DNA of 21,407 nt from Spirogloea muscicola (taxonomy: Eukaryota; Streptophyta; Zygnematophyceae; Spirogloeales; Spirogloeaceae), in NCBI GenBank assembly GCA_009602725.1, contig WELB01000022.1, positions 157,708 through 179,114 on the forward strand. The letters are read 5' to 3'. Below the pieces are notes generated by a model, which saw only the letters and a list, made by a program, of their open reading frames with translations, searched no databases and was not told the origin of the DNA. The stretch's first letter is position 1, and every line of letters starts with the position of its first letter. This document shows positions 1 to 11,060 of this stretch, one piece after another. The translations under genes were made by a program, and so were the position numbers.

Positions 1-77
1 CGGCGGCGGGCGTGAATTGCGCGGCTGCCGCGGGGCCTGCTCTGGCCGCCAGCCACAGGCACGCCCGGCCGACGGCG

Positions 78-91
78 ATGGCCGCAGTGAA

Positions 92-125
<34 letters not shown>

Positions 126-330
126 CGATTGAACAGAAGTGGCAAGAAGGGCGGCAGAGGGTCTCCCACGGCAGCTGCTGAGGCGCCAACCAAGAGCCCG
201 GCGGCGAGCTGGAAGGAGTGCGCGCCCCTTGCTGCCACCGCCTCCCTCCTCTCTCTCAGCAGCCGCATTCATTCTCTCTCCCTCCTCAGTCTTTCTTCGC
301 TCGCTTTCCTCTCCTTTCTCTGACTGCCTC
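78..330 (+). CDS. possible 5' coding exon of the ATX-like gene
   Basis: The first ATG in the window (position 78) opens a frame with a run of eleven glycines followed by a basic, Ser/Ala/Pro-rich stretch. ATX proteins carry a low-complexity N-terminal region before the first Tudor-like domain, so this could be the true start of the next gene. I could not find a convincing donor that joins it in phase to the exon at 619, and the segment from about 240 to 330 is a C/T-rich tract that looks intronic or untranslated. It could equally be 5' UTR. The start of the methyltransferase therefore stays open. Confidence 0.25.
93..125 (+). repeat. GGC trinucleotide microsatellite
   Basis: Eleven GGC units in a row. 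If translated in the frame of the ATG at 78 they give a polyglycine run. It marks the GC-rich 5' end of the methyltransferase gene. Confidence 0.9.
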
Positions 331-618
331 TGACTCCAAGCAGCCACTCACACTTGGAAAATCTGCTGAAGCCGCTACGTCTGCTCTCCACTCTCGCTGT
401 CTCCTGCGAGCGCGCGACCAGGCTGCAGCTGGCCGGCGTCGCGCCGCGGGCGCTCGTCGGGCGACTCTGCAAGGTGCGCCACCTGGGCTTACCACCATCG
501 GCCTTCGCAGCAGAGAGCTTAGGAGCGCGCCGCACCTGTTGGCCCCTACTGCCCATTGCCCACGTCCCAACAGATGCCCTGCTGATGCCACTCTTGAGAG
601 CGGCACGCATGGCGGCAG

Positions 619-3600
619 GTATTCTGGCCTGTCGACAACGCCTGGTACGGGGGCCTCGTCGCAGAGTACTTGCCGGCGCTTGGCAAGTACAAGGTGAGGG
701 CCCTACCTCCAACGCAACCCACCACCCTGCCGCCTCTGTCTTACTCGCCAAGGTGCGAAATAGAGACCGACAGGCCGTGGACGTCCTGGTCATGACCACG
801 ATGGCGTCACGATGGCGCAGGTGGAGTACAAGGACGGCGGCGAGGAGGTGCTGGTGCTCGAGGAGGAGCGCGTGAAGGTCCAGCTGCGGCCTGGCGAGCG
901 CACTTCGGATTTCCTCGCCATCGGCAGGGAGGGCGGCCCTCTCCTCGAGGCGATGGCAGCGACGGCAAAACCAACAGATGTCCGAGCAGCAGCACCTCCG
1001 GCTCGGGCGACTGGCAGCCGGGGGCTCAAGCGCCGTGCCGACGCGGAGGACCTCCTGGCTGTTGCTGCAATGCTGGGCGGCGAAGGGGATCCAGGAGGGC
1101 TGGACCACGGCGACGTTGCCTGGGGCAAGATTAAGGGTGAGGACCGCCGACCGGCCGTCGCTGGCTGCGTCCGCTGAGCCCCGGCCTCGACCTCGCTGAC
1201 CAGTGGCCCCGTTGCTGGTGACGCCAGGCTTCCCCTGGTGGCCGTGCCTGGTCCTGGACGGCCAGTGCGCCGAGGCGCTGGGCATGGGCGCGGCCGACGA
1301 GGACGACGGCAAAGGGGGGCTTGGCGGCGGCAGTGCCGCCAGCTCCGTGGCAGTGCAGTTCTTTGGCGGGTTCGAGTACAGCTGGCTGGGGCAGCGCGAC
1401 GTGGAGGGCTTCATCCCGGGCGTGCGCCAGAAGCTGCACCGCAAGTGCACCAAGCCCGCGTTCCTGCAGGGCATGCAGGAGCTAGAGCGGTCCGCGTCTT
1501 GCTCGCCCTCGCTGCTGCCCTTCACTCCTCAGATTCACATAAGACTCCTCGCTCCAGTCTGTCTCCTCCCTCTCTCTTGCTCTCTGTCGTCCGGCCTCCT
1601 GCCTCTTTTACTGATCCCTCCCCTCTCTCCCTGCCTCAGCCCTCATTGCCAAAACCGCTCCCCGCCCCCCTGGCCCTTTCTGCTTCCACTCCCCATCGAT
1701 GTCCTTGACTCGCTGAGTCCATCCACTTGCTCACAATCTTCTCCCCCCCATCTTTCATTGCCCTCCTGAGGCACACAGTATGATGCTGTGTCTGGTAGAT
1801 CTATTTCTCAGCCAGAGTTTTGCTCCTGGCAGCAGTATTCCTCTTTAGGAGCGTCTGCTGCCCTCCAGGAGCTCAGCGTCTTTGGCCCCACATGGCTGTC
1901 AATCGGGCCTACGCAGTGTGCCTGACCCTCCAGCTGGAGGGTCCGGAGTATCTATACATAATTAAATGCCTCCGTGAAGGGTACCTCCTCTTGGCAGGTA
2001 CCTCAAGTTCCGGAAGCTGCCAGGCCCAATGCGCGCATCGCTCGAGGCCAGCATCCACGATAGATACTTCAGCGCAGTCCACTACGAGACAGATGGTGAC
2101 AAGGAGGCGGTTGCCGCACTGAAAAGCAGGGATGCTACTGCACAAGCAGGCAGCAGCGGCTCGGGGCAGGGGTCTGGGTTGGAAGCAGATGAGGCCAACA
2201 TGCCTCTCCCTGACATGCCGCTACACCTTGGGCCGCTCACTGTCCTCAGCCTGGGTGAGCTCTAAGCATTACCCATCCTCCAGCTGCGTCTGCCGCACCT
2301 TGCACGACGCAGCTTATTGGTAGGACACAGAAATCTGTCCCCGTTGCTCGGCGATTGCTGATGGCTTGCCCGCTGACGGCTGCAGGCGAGGTAGTGACGG
2401 ACTCTGAGCACTTTCGCAGCGAGGCCCACATCTGGCCGGTGGGCTACAAGGCCGTGCGCAAGTTCCCCTCCATGAAGGGTACCCGCCCCCTCTTTGATGG
2501 TCTCACAAAGGCCGCCAGACCTCGCCTGCGAGCACGCGCCATTGAGTCCTGCCACTGTGAGCTCCTCATGACAAGCGGGGCAGCCGATTGTTCTTGGCCG
2601 TGCAGACCCCCAGCGGCTCGTGGAGTACCAGATGGAGATCCTGCGAGTGCCCCCGAGCGCGCCAGCCCCCCTCTTCCGTGTCACCCCTGAGGATGCCAAG
2701 CCAGTCAGCAGCCTCTCTCCTCACAGTCGTTAAGTATTGCCATTCTGGGAGCTTGTTGCGTCGCCGCATTTCAGCCATGGTCAACAGTGCTGATTCCAAT
2801 TCCTGCGCTAAAGTGTTGCGCCGAGGTGGCGCCTGGAGCCAACAGGTGGAGGCTCGTAGTGCAGGCGCATGCTGGACGCTCATCAGTGCACAGGTGTTCG
2901 AGGCCAAGGCCATGGCAAACATCTTGCAGGGCCTGCGCCACGGCTTCAAATCTGGCCCCCACATGTTCGGTTACTCACTGCCGGATGTTGCGCTCGCGAT
3001 TCGGGTTGGCCTCTATTCTCTGCCTTGCCTCGTGCACGGTCGCGTGGCCTGACCTTGCTGATGAGGGTATCATGTGCTTAGGTCAAGGCTCAAGTCTCTA
3101 CTGTCTCGAGGCTTTGGATCCGACATGAGGGGGGCAGCAGAGCAGAACGCACAGCACAAGTCTTGTTTGTGCAGTCTATTGCAGCAACATTAGTGCCAAG
3201 TCATAGCTCCACAGGTCAGGAGCAGTTCCTTAATGGCTGCGCTGCACAAGCTTCTTATGTCCCTGCTGTGCAGCAGGGCACAGGGTGCTATGTATTGCTT
3301 CAATACATACTACGATTGCACTTGGCAACTGACAAGCGCGCGTGTGGGCTGATATGTTATGGATGGCAGAGCCTTCCAAAAGCGCGAGACATTTTGAGGA
3401 CAAACAGCTGGAGCAGCGACCGCACTGCTGGTGCTGCAGTGAGCTGCCCCCTCGTATTGCAGGAGTATGCATGGCAGCACGGTGAGCGCTGCAGCGTCTG
3501 CTATCAAATTGAGGTGCGCACTACGGCTCCTGAACTGCTTGAAAGCACAACCTGCGCTTGTGGCAAGGAGCAGTGCATTGACTTTGGGCATCCCGAGCTG

Positions 3601-6600
3601 AGCCTGCCTGCTTGAATAGCTACCGACTTTTCTCCTCGGAAGATGCCACAAAGAGCCTGATGGGCCATTCTACATTCAGATCCCCAGCCCCGTCTTGCAT
3701 GTTAGGTTGGCCAGCTCAATCATGAGGGCGCTTGTGGGACTGCAGGAGTACGATGAGAACCAGCTCCTCCAGTGCGACAAATGCCGGACAATGGTGTGCT
3801 CAGCATTCACAATCTTACATTCTTGAGGCACTAAGATATTTGGCATTATGCCACTGGATGCAGCTGAATCTAGTGAAGGCCACAGCGAGCTTGACTCCCC
3901 CCAATGGATCACTTCTTACGCCCCACTTTCTGAAGCGCACCTTGTATTGCTAGTTGCCTAGTGACAAGAGCTTGAGTTATACTACTCACTCATAAGTATC
4001 CATTCGACTGTCTTTCTCGCAGGTGCACATGGAGTGCTATGGCATCGAAAAGCCGCCAGATGGAACTCTTTGGCTATGTGCGCTGTGCAGCCCTAATGCG
4101 CCATCTGCTATCCCCCCCTGCTGCCTCTGCCCCGTTAAAGGTGTGTAAGATTGATATATCTTTGTGGGAGCTTAGTTGATTGTGATTTCAAACAACTGAC
4201 AGTTTCACAAGTCTGTGGGTGTATGTCCACATATATCTGGGCCCTATATCCTGACGGTACTGGGAAGGTGGTTTTGTGTATCAGTCAGCACGGACCTCAG
4301 TGCACATTCTACATATAACAGATTCATTGTGTTGTTGAATCATTTGTGGCTGTCTCATGTTCCAGGCGGAGCGATGAAGCGGAGCCTGGACGGGCAATGG
4401 GCGCACCTTTCTTGCGCAATGTGGATCCCTGGTGTGAACCTGCACAACCTGGTGTGAACCTGCAGTTGCTGTGACTGTATGAGTACTCAGCATGTGACTA
4501 GGTAGGTGACATGCCTATAATCTAAACGCGCAGCCACCTGATCCTGATGACATATTCGGGAGACTACTGTTGAGCAGAAACCTTTGTCGTGAAGGGCGGA
4601 AGGATAGGCAATGTGGAGGGTATACACAAGGTGACACGCATTTGCGAATTACTGACATGTGTGAAATTGCAACTTGCTGCTTGCTTGTAACACAGAATGT
4701 CTGAATTCCCTAGACCAGCAGCTGAGCTTTTTAGATCTTAACCCAGAATGTGAATGCCGGCAGGAGCGCTGGAGCCTGCTGTGCTCCATCTGTAAGGTGT
4801 CCTACGGGGCATGCATTCAGGTACGAGAGGCCACTCTGCACATACTGCACATACCACTGTCGACAAGCACAAAGACCAAAGCTTTGAGATGAAACACGCT
4901 GATAAGCACACCTTCAAGGCAGCACAGTGCCGCTGCAAGCCATGCATTTGCAGACTTGCAGTGCAGCCTGTCTGGTGACTTGGCTAAGGTCCATCCAGTC
5001 TGCTGTAATGCACAGTGCTGCGAGAGAAGGTGTAGGGTCGCGTACCATCCCCTATGTGCTCGGTATGCGGGACTTCAGATGGAGGTGCGCTGTGCAGCTT
5101 TGGCCATGCACGCGATGCATCTTGGTATATGTCCACAATAGCAGTTTCGACTGCAGCGAATGAATATGATTCAGAGTCACATGGAGGCAAGAGCAGGCTC
5201 TGACCTGGTCGGCTGGGAATCAGCACTTTAATTTCTGCATGTGGAAGGCCGTATGCAAAAGGCTCAGTGGTCAGCACCCCTGGAACAGGTTAGGGAGTAC
5301 CAGAAAACTGGCCAGGCGCGCAAGGTGAATGGCGCACAAGTCTCTGAAGCGGACGGTGTCGTGATGCTGTCGTACTGCCGCAAGCACGGCAGTCGCTGCA
5401 GGGACGAAGGAGCACGTGCAGATAGGGCTGACGAAAGGCCACTCACTGCGCCAATAGAGGGCCCAGTCCCTCTCTCGTCCCTCTCCTCGAGCAGAGCTAG
5501 CTGTGCTAGACTGGGTACATACTGCAGGAACTCAAGCAAGCCTCGGTTATCATGCCAGTCCTTATGTCTCAGACTTATGCTAATTACGGCTTTTTGTTAT
5601 CAAGCAATCTACGCAGGCCTTGGAAGCATAGATGTGGTAGCAGTGCATCTAACGAAGAGTGAGAAAGCCGTGCTTAGGCCGTGCCGTCCTGCCATATGTA
5701 GTCATTGCCCTTCATCCTGATTGCTTGCTCTTCTTATGCAGAGCCATTTGATGTGGCGGCAAGGCGGGGCCGGCGGGAGCCAGAGGCGGTGGCGGCCGCG
5801 CTCAGCAAGCGCAGCTTTGTGCAGAACGTCCCATACCTCGTTGGAGGCAGGCTGGCGCCCAGTTTCGAGCGGCATGCTGGGGACCCAGAGCAGCTCAGGA
5901 GGGAGGCTGAGGACTCTGCCAGAGCTTGTGAGGGAGAGTCGCCTCTGTTAACAGCCGCTCGTAACTCGCCAGAGGGTTCCACAGAACCGTTAGTTGCAAA
6001 TCTTAGCAGGAGGGGGGTTACGGCAGAGGACCAGAAAGGAGGCCAGGTGTGCACAGACCAGAGCACGCGTCGAGAAGGCTGCAAGAGGCACCCACTGTCC
6101 ATGTCCGAGCGCTACCGACAGATGCGTACCAGCCTTCACCGGCGCCTCACTTTCGGTCGGTGCCCATCTTAGCTTGCCTTGATTGGTGTGGCGCAAGGTC
6201 ATGCTGAGGCTGCTGGCCTGCTACAAGTTGCTGCTTTCACCATCTCACATCGTGACTTGTGCCTGTCACGGGACTGGCGGGTGCATTGACTGAAGCCCAC
6301 AGTCCACAAATTGATGCAGGCAAGTCTGCCATCCATGGGTGGGGACTCTTCACTAAGAGAAAGCATAAAGCTGGTGACATGGTATGTGCGCTCATTGGCA
6401 GTCAGATTTTGAATTTCGTGATGTTTCAGTGCATCAACTTAGCACCAGATCCCTGTAGTTGACAAAGTCTGTCAGAATTCCTTGACAAACTCGTCCTTGC
6501 TAATCATTTGGTTGTGCCTCTTGTCATTGCAGATGATTGAGTATGCTGGGGAGATAGTACGGCCGATTATTGCCGATATTCGAGAGCGAAGTTGCTATGA

Positions 6601-7525
6601 TTCCCTTGTTGTGAGTCCTTAATTAATATGGACTAATTGCTTGCAATGAGCTTCTGCGACTAAGTTGCTGCAGGCTGCATGACGCAGTTAGCTCTGTAAA
6701 GTGTAGCACATGAACTGGAAACAATCAGCAATAGAGTGTCTCGATGGATGCCTGGTTGGTAGATTGCGCGTCTACACGTGATGAATGAAACAGGGGACAA
6801 CCTGGTGAACAGTAGTACCTGATGAGTGTGCAGGGAGCTGGCACGTATATGTTTCGGATCGACAATGAGAGAGTTGTGGATGCTACCAAGACGGGCTCAA
6901 TGGCTCATCTCATCAACCATGCTTGCGAGGTGTGTCCTTGCGCTTTCATTCTAGCTCGTCAATGTACGCCGTCTGCCTGATCATTCTAAGCTGTGCTCTG
7001 AATTTCACAATATACCACTATCTACGTTTCCTTGACTTGTTTGTCTTCCATCTGCAGCCAAACTGCTACTCCAGGGTGGTAAATGCTCTCCACCATGACC
7101 GGATAGTCATCTTTGCAAAGCGAGATCTGGAAGCTGGGGTCGAGCTTACTTATGACTACAGGCAAGTACTTGCACACTTTGCTGATAATGAACAAGCTTG
7201 TGGTGACAACCATGACACCTTTGGAGCACTGTTTATGAATACTCTACGAGTTGCTCTGCAAACTACTGGCTAGAACAGTTACTAATCTAAATCTCTTGAG
7301 ATCTAATCTGTTTGAGGTCAAGTGGCTTGCAGGTTCAACTCCCGCGATGAAAGGCTGACTTGCAACTGCGGCTGTGCAAACTGCCGCGGGTTTGTGAACG
7401 TCATGGACGAGGATGATGACGACAATCCAAGGCTTCTGGTGCGTCGCTCGCAGCTGAAGCCAGCCCATCCTCCGCGCGCCAGCTCGCCTGCTGTCAGTTG
7501 GCCCGAACCATGTCCAGACCGCTGA
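619..7525 (+). CDS. ATX: ATX1/2-type trithorax histone H3K4 methyltransferase
   Basis: Nuclear chromatin enzyme; the family methylates histone H3 lysine 4. Exons that keep one frame: 619-693, 821-1136, 1228-1489, 1998-2254, 2386-2478, 2606-2703, 2846-3004, 3463-3513, 3746-3793, 4023-4140, 4366-4431, 4696-4820, 5016-5084, 5289-5514, 5742-6155, 6320-6381, 6533-6610, 6834-6929, 7058-7161, 7333-7525 (2910 nt, 969 residues plus stop). Domain order: Tudor-like (VFWPVDNAWYGG, across the first two exons); PWWP (GFPWWPCLVLD to QFFGGFEYSW); FYRN (HIWPVGYKAVRKF); FYRC (LFRVTPEDAKP to HMFGYSLPDV); PHD with CSVC, CDKC, HMEC and CALC pairs; extended PHD from CCLC to SYCRKH; the linker RRGRREPEAVAAALSKR; SET (MIEYAGEIVRP, YMFRIDNERV, LINHACEPNCYSRV, ELTYDYR); post-SET CNCGCANC. 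All SET motifs are present. The intron after 7161 has a GC donor. Long introns are 1490-1997 (C/T-rich) and 3005-3462; neither holds a recognisable gene. The N-terminus upstream of 619 is unresolved. Confidence 0.93.
4428..4464 (+). repeat. short tandem duplication over a splice donor
   Basis: A 17-nt word (CCTGGTGTGAACCTGCA) occurs twice with a period of 20 nt, at 4428 and 4448. The first copy contains the donor at 4432-4433 that closes the extended-PHD exon. The second copy repeats the donor at 4452-4453. Only the first keeps phase with the acceptor before 4696. Confidence 0.85.
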
Positions 7526-7865
7526 GATCCGTCTGTTACGTGCGTACAGTGGAGGTGCAGATTGCACTTAGCTTTACACAACAGCCTTCATCTAATTTTT
7601 CGAGACCACAACATCACTGCAATGCATATGTGCACTTTTGACACGGGCCTCCTAGCATCAACCTTGTCTGAGCAACTCCTTCATAGAACTCTCACGCCTT
7701 ACATTTGGCTCTTACCAATTTTTGAAGCTCCATAGGAGCAATTAAATGGTGCCGCTTAAGTGGCAGCTGTTAAAGCAAGCTGACGGTGCTGTGAGAGGTA
7801 GAATCTCAGAGAGGTAGAATCGAAATCCTTAGCAAAAAGGGCTGTGCTGCCCACCTGCTTGTGGA
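7526..7865. other. convergent intergenic spacer
   Basis: This 340-nt spacer separates the stop of the ATX-like gene from the stop of the cofactor B gene, which face each other. It must hold both 3' UTRs. No TGTAA is seen on the plus strand. On the minus strand there are two, at 7703-7699 and around 7575. A partial tandem repeat, GAGAGGTAGAATC next to CAGAGAGGTAGAATC, lies around 7795-7820. No gene is seen. Confidence 0.6.
7699..7703 (-). terminator. candidate poly(A) signal TGTAA for cofactor B
   Basis: TGTAA on the minus strand about 165 nt beyond the cofactor B stop. TGTAA is the usual polyadenylation signal of chlorophyte green algae. A five-base word also occurs by chance, so the support is the position. 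Confidence 0.4.
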
Positions 7866-10030
7866 TCAGATTTCGTCCAATTCTTCGGAGAACAAATCGC
7901 GCTCGGGAAAGTCGCCCACCTGCACGTGCTTGCTGATGTGACTGAGCGACCTGAAATGCATAAGAAGAGAGGGCTACAGCTAGCACCTCATTGGTGAGTT
8001 GAGTGAGGTGAGCCCCAAATGTGGTGAGCTGGCTGGCAGCAGGAAAGCCGCAAATCCTCTACGCCAGATTGTAATAGCCCTTTGCTGTAAGTGAGCACCT
8101 GCACTTTATTTGGCCGAAGCATGGCGCCGTGGTTGGCTGGGCATGTGAAGTACCGGGTTCCCTTCACACTGCGCCCCTCCTCAAAGAGCACCAGTAAACC
8201 AAGATTGAAGATCATTGCAGCCCGCTGGGTACACATGTCCTGGGCTACTTACTCTGACGACTACTGACAGCACCTCAAGGACCTCCACTTCTGTGCACAA
8301 CTGAATGTATGAAGTGAACTGTGTGCATCCAAGATGCATACATTTCTGACTAGGAAGTTGACGTGCGTAACACCAAAGTGAATCACTGGCCGACAGGCAC
8401 ATTGTTACAGGGCTATCAGCACACCTGCCATCGTGCTTCCCAACTGGCTCATCAAATGCAACACCCACCCAAAACCCCGGCATCAGGGACTCGGCACGAC
8501 CGACAAATGCCACAGTGCCCCTCTTTGCTCCCGGGTTTGTCTCGCAGCGAGCCCCGACCTGGGGATGCATACCATCAAGTTACCGTTTCAAGGCACCTGG
8601 CAGACTCATTGACCAAACTGTTGGCCATCTTCAAAGAATGACGCTTCTGATGGTGATACATGCATCGAACCAGGCTTGTGAAAGAGAGTCATACTTGGAT
8701 GCCTGCTGCAGCCTCTGCCATGTAGTCCGGTGAAGCTGTCTGATTGTGCACACCTTATTGTACCAGATCAGTAAAGCATTTGGCATCCTACAGGTCACGA
8801 GAAGTCTGCTTCTGTAGACCCGGCAAGCTGCGCCAAGCACGAGATGTGATGCATGGAAGAGCTCCGAGGGGCTGTCCTTGACGATATGGCGATGCAGCAT
8901 GCAGCCCAGGTTCTGACCTCATCGGGCGGCCCGGTACGCAGCTGCTCTGCGAGCTTCTCCTTGTACTTGCGCACCGTGTCTGGCAACAAGTCAGGTAGGT
9001 CAAGGGGGCAGTTGGGTCAAGGTTGCATTCAGCAGCACTCTGGCTTTCCCTCCCTCCCCCTCCCTCCCTCTCTCCCCGCCCCTCCCCTGCGTCTCCCTCT
9101 CCACCTCCCTCTGCTCAGCCAAAGAGATCTCGGGAATGCAGCAAAACTTCTGTCAGCAGCTGACAGCGACATGGTCAGCCTGCCAGACCTTTTCAGCTAG
9201 AGCTCGCTAGAGCTGCAGCACGGCGAGTATCGACGTCGGAGAGAAACCTGATCGCAAAGACAGTGTGGGGGCGTACCCTCACGCTTGTTGTAGTCCTCCT
9301 CAGAAATCTCGTACTTCTTCACAAGTGATGTGTCTTCCAGCCAGCCGCCAGCCGAGAGTGATGAGGGGTCCAGATCGAGCACGTGAAGACGGTACCTGCC
9401 ATTAACACACGCAAGCTTTTGTCCGCAGCCCTGAAAGGGCCACCAGAAAGGGCAGGCAGGCTCATGCGGCACTTCAAAGTCAGTCCTCCAACCCCACAGC
9501 CTTGCTGACTGCAAGAGCCAATAAGCGTGAATGCAATGCACAGAGGGCAGCCTGCAGCACCCGTCGCGAGGCCCATAGAACCCAAGTGGCCGGTGACCAG
9601 CGAGGTCCGCGGCGACTAGCGCGTCGCCTGCGTCGAAGAGCTGCAGAGTCATGGCGTCGACGGGCGTGCCCGTCTGTCTCTGTAGACGTTCCTTGACGCT
9701 CTCGATGCTGGACTGCATTCCATGAGCAGTGCTTAAGTCAATTCTGACAAGGAGGTATCTCGTGGCTGTGGCTGTGGCTGTGGCTTTAGGCCGAGTCAGG
9801 CCACAGCTCGACGGCGACTGTGCAAGCATCGACTGTGCAAGCATTACGGGTCTAAGCTGGGCATCCATGTGAGCAGGCAGCCTGCTCACGTGGAGGTCGA
9901 AGCGAATCTCCATGAAGCGCTGGTGCAGGTTGCTGTGCGAGACGCGGAGGAGGACGGTGCCGGCGGCGCGGTTCTGGCCCGATGGCGCCGAAACGTACGC
10001 CCGCAGCGCGTCCAGGTCCGTGGCCGACAT
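7866..10030 (-). CDS. TBCB: tubulin-folding cofactor B (CAP-Gly protein)
   Basis: Cytosolic chaperone that, with cofactor E, handles alpha-tubulin during heterodimer assembly. Exons on the minus strand: 10030-9890, 9712-9561, 9395-9277, 8979-8918, 8739-8695, 8558-8425, 8168-8099, 7919-7866. All phases agree and give 258 residues, close to the usual 240-250. The N-terminal ubiquitin-like domain starts at [14 protein letters not shown] and runs through [16 protein letters not shown] to [10 protein letters not shown]. The linker carries [19 protein letters not shown] and TVRKYKEKL. The CAP-Gly domain has [27 protein letters not shown] and the GKHDG signature, then [20 protein letters not shown]. 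The C-terminus is [17 protein letters not shown]; the DEI end is the motif reported for this family to act with cofactor E. The ATG at 10030 adds about 25 residues before the ubiquitin-like fold. Exon 5 is only 45 nt. Confidence 0.95.
9043..9112. repeat. C/T-rich tract in cofactor B intron 3
   Basis: Seventy bases on the plus strand made almost only of C and T (CCCTCCC-like words), so purine-rich on the transcribed minus strand. It lies in the intron between 9277 and 8979 and is not that intron's polypyrimidine tract. It is a simple low-complexity region. Confidence 0.7.
9763..9786. repeat. GTGGCT hexamer microsatellite
   Basis: Four perfect GTGGCT units in the first intron of the cofactor B gene, followed by the related GTGGCTTTAG-like flank. 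Confidence 0.85.
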
Positions 10031-10334
10031 GTTGTGCAAGCATCCGGCGCAGTGTAATTGGCGGCGCAGCTCAGCCCGTTTGCCCCGACGCCTAGTTTCC
10101 GGCAAGTGGCCGTGACTGCGCCATCCAATGCCGAGCGCTGTGGCGAGCCATTGCCTTCGGCGTCGGAAGCTCGGAGCTCACACGCGGGCGTCAGAGCTGG
10201 GGCACTCAACTCGTCGCCTCGGAACTGGGGCACCAAGCTTGCCGCCTCTTACGTCGGAGGCGCTGCTCTCCCACGTAAATTGGACTTCGGCGGGCGGAAT
10301 CGCAGGTGATTGAGGCGAAGTCGGCAAGCAAGGC
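10031..10334. other. cofactor B upstream region
   Basis: About 300 nt between the cofactor B start codon and the first retroelement tail; it should hold that gene's promoter and 5' UTR. The only internal structure is an imperfect tandem repeat of about 28 nt at roughly 10193-10247, both units built on CTGGGGCAC followed by GCCTC. No TATA box or gene could be assigned. Confidence 0.4.
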
Positions 10335-10533
10335 TTCGGGGACCCTAGCCTCTCTGATTTGCGGCTGCTTAGCAGGGGTTACTGAGTGATTTGTAGCTGC
10401 TTTCTTTCTTTGTGTGCTTTGGTTTCTTAGCGCTTCCTCTGGCTTCCTCTGGCCCCCTTCTCGTTCTTTGTTCATTCTTTTTTGGGCTGGCTTGTCCAGC
10501 CCCTAATCCTCAATGGGCGAGCCCTTTCTTCTT
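10335..10533 (+). mobile_element. retroelement copy A: 3' tail
   Basis: 5'-truncated 3' end of the RLE-type non-LTR family found throughout 10.3-13.4 kb. It starts within the last codons of the family's ORF, ending SLSDLRLLSRGY and a stop at about 10384, followed by the 3' UTR. The UTR carries the word TTCATTCTTTTTTGGGCTGG and a perfect 7-bp hairpin, GGGCTGG (10484-10490) with CCAGCCC (10496-10502). It ends at the same CTTTCTTCTTT as copy B. Copy A has an extra copy of a short CTTCCTCTGG-like word relative to B; otherwise the two are almost identical, so both are probably young. Confidence 0.75.
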
Positions 10534-10534
10534 T

Positions 10535-10966
10535 GACATCCATGGGGCACTGGGCGCTCGGTGGCTTGAGCTACTTAACCAGCTCGCCCGCCACGCAATC
10601 GCCCGTCGCTTCCATGGTGAACCGGTAGACTTTCCTGCAGCCGGGTCGCTGGAGCAAGTGTATCGCATGCGCTTGGCCGTCTCGCTGCAGAGGTCCATGG
10701 CCCTTGCGCTGCACCTTCGTGCCGGGAGAGCCCTCGCTGCTGCCTCTGGCTCTGTCCAGGGGACCCACTTCCAGGACCCTAGCCTCTCTGATTTGCGGCT
10801 GCTTAGCAGGGGTTACTGAGTAATTTGTAGCTGCTTTCTTTCTTTGTGTGCTTTGGTTTCTTAGCGCTTCCTCTGGCCCCCTTCTCGTTCTTTGTTCATT
10901 CTTTTTTGGGCTGGCTTGTCCAGCCCCTATCCTCAATGGGCGAGCCCTTTCTTCTTTCTTCGGGGA
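10535..10966 (+). mobile_element. retroelement copy B: C-terminus plus 3' tail
   Basis: Begins directly after the end of copy A with the C-terminal region of the element ORF, DIHGALGARWLELL through SLEQVYRMRLAVSLQRSM and ALHLRAGRALAAASG, then SLSDLRLLSRGY and a stop at 10819. The same 3' UTR as copy A follows, with hairpin arms at 10908-10914 and 10920-10926, ending at CTTTCTTCTTT near 10966. The reading frame from DIHGAL to the stop is open, but the reverse transcriptase and most of the nuclease domain are absent. The head-to-tail joint with copy A suggests tandem or nested insertion. Confidence 0.75.
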
Positions 10967-11060
10967 CGGGGTATTGGCGGGAGCGGGAAAAGCAGCTGGG
11001 GGCGTGGTTGTGAAGAAGAAAGTGCTCGTGAATTTGGTTGTGAAGCAGCTCTTGCAAGAA
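10967..11060. other. spacer between tail-to-tail copies B and C
   Basis: About 95 nt between the end of plus copy B and the end of minus copy C. It is purine-rich with GTGAAGAAGAAAGTG and GTGAAGCAGCTC words that look like a diverged internal duplication. No coding potential was recognised. Confidence 0.4.

Noticed and set aside
269-1525. Open frame of 418 codons on the minus strand
   Set aside because: It is antisense to clear PWWP and Tudor-like exons of the ATX-like gene, has low-complexity Ser/Arg/Ala-rich content and no recognisable domain. GC-rich coding DNA often leaves such shadow frames.
1490-1997. Coding exon in the C/T-rich stretch after the PWWP block
   Set aside because: The open frames there are Ser/Leu/Pro low complexity. 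Joining 1489 to 1998 gives QELERYLKFRKLP with the spacing seen in other ATX proteins, so the stretch is intron.
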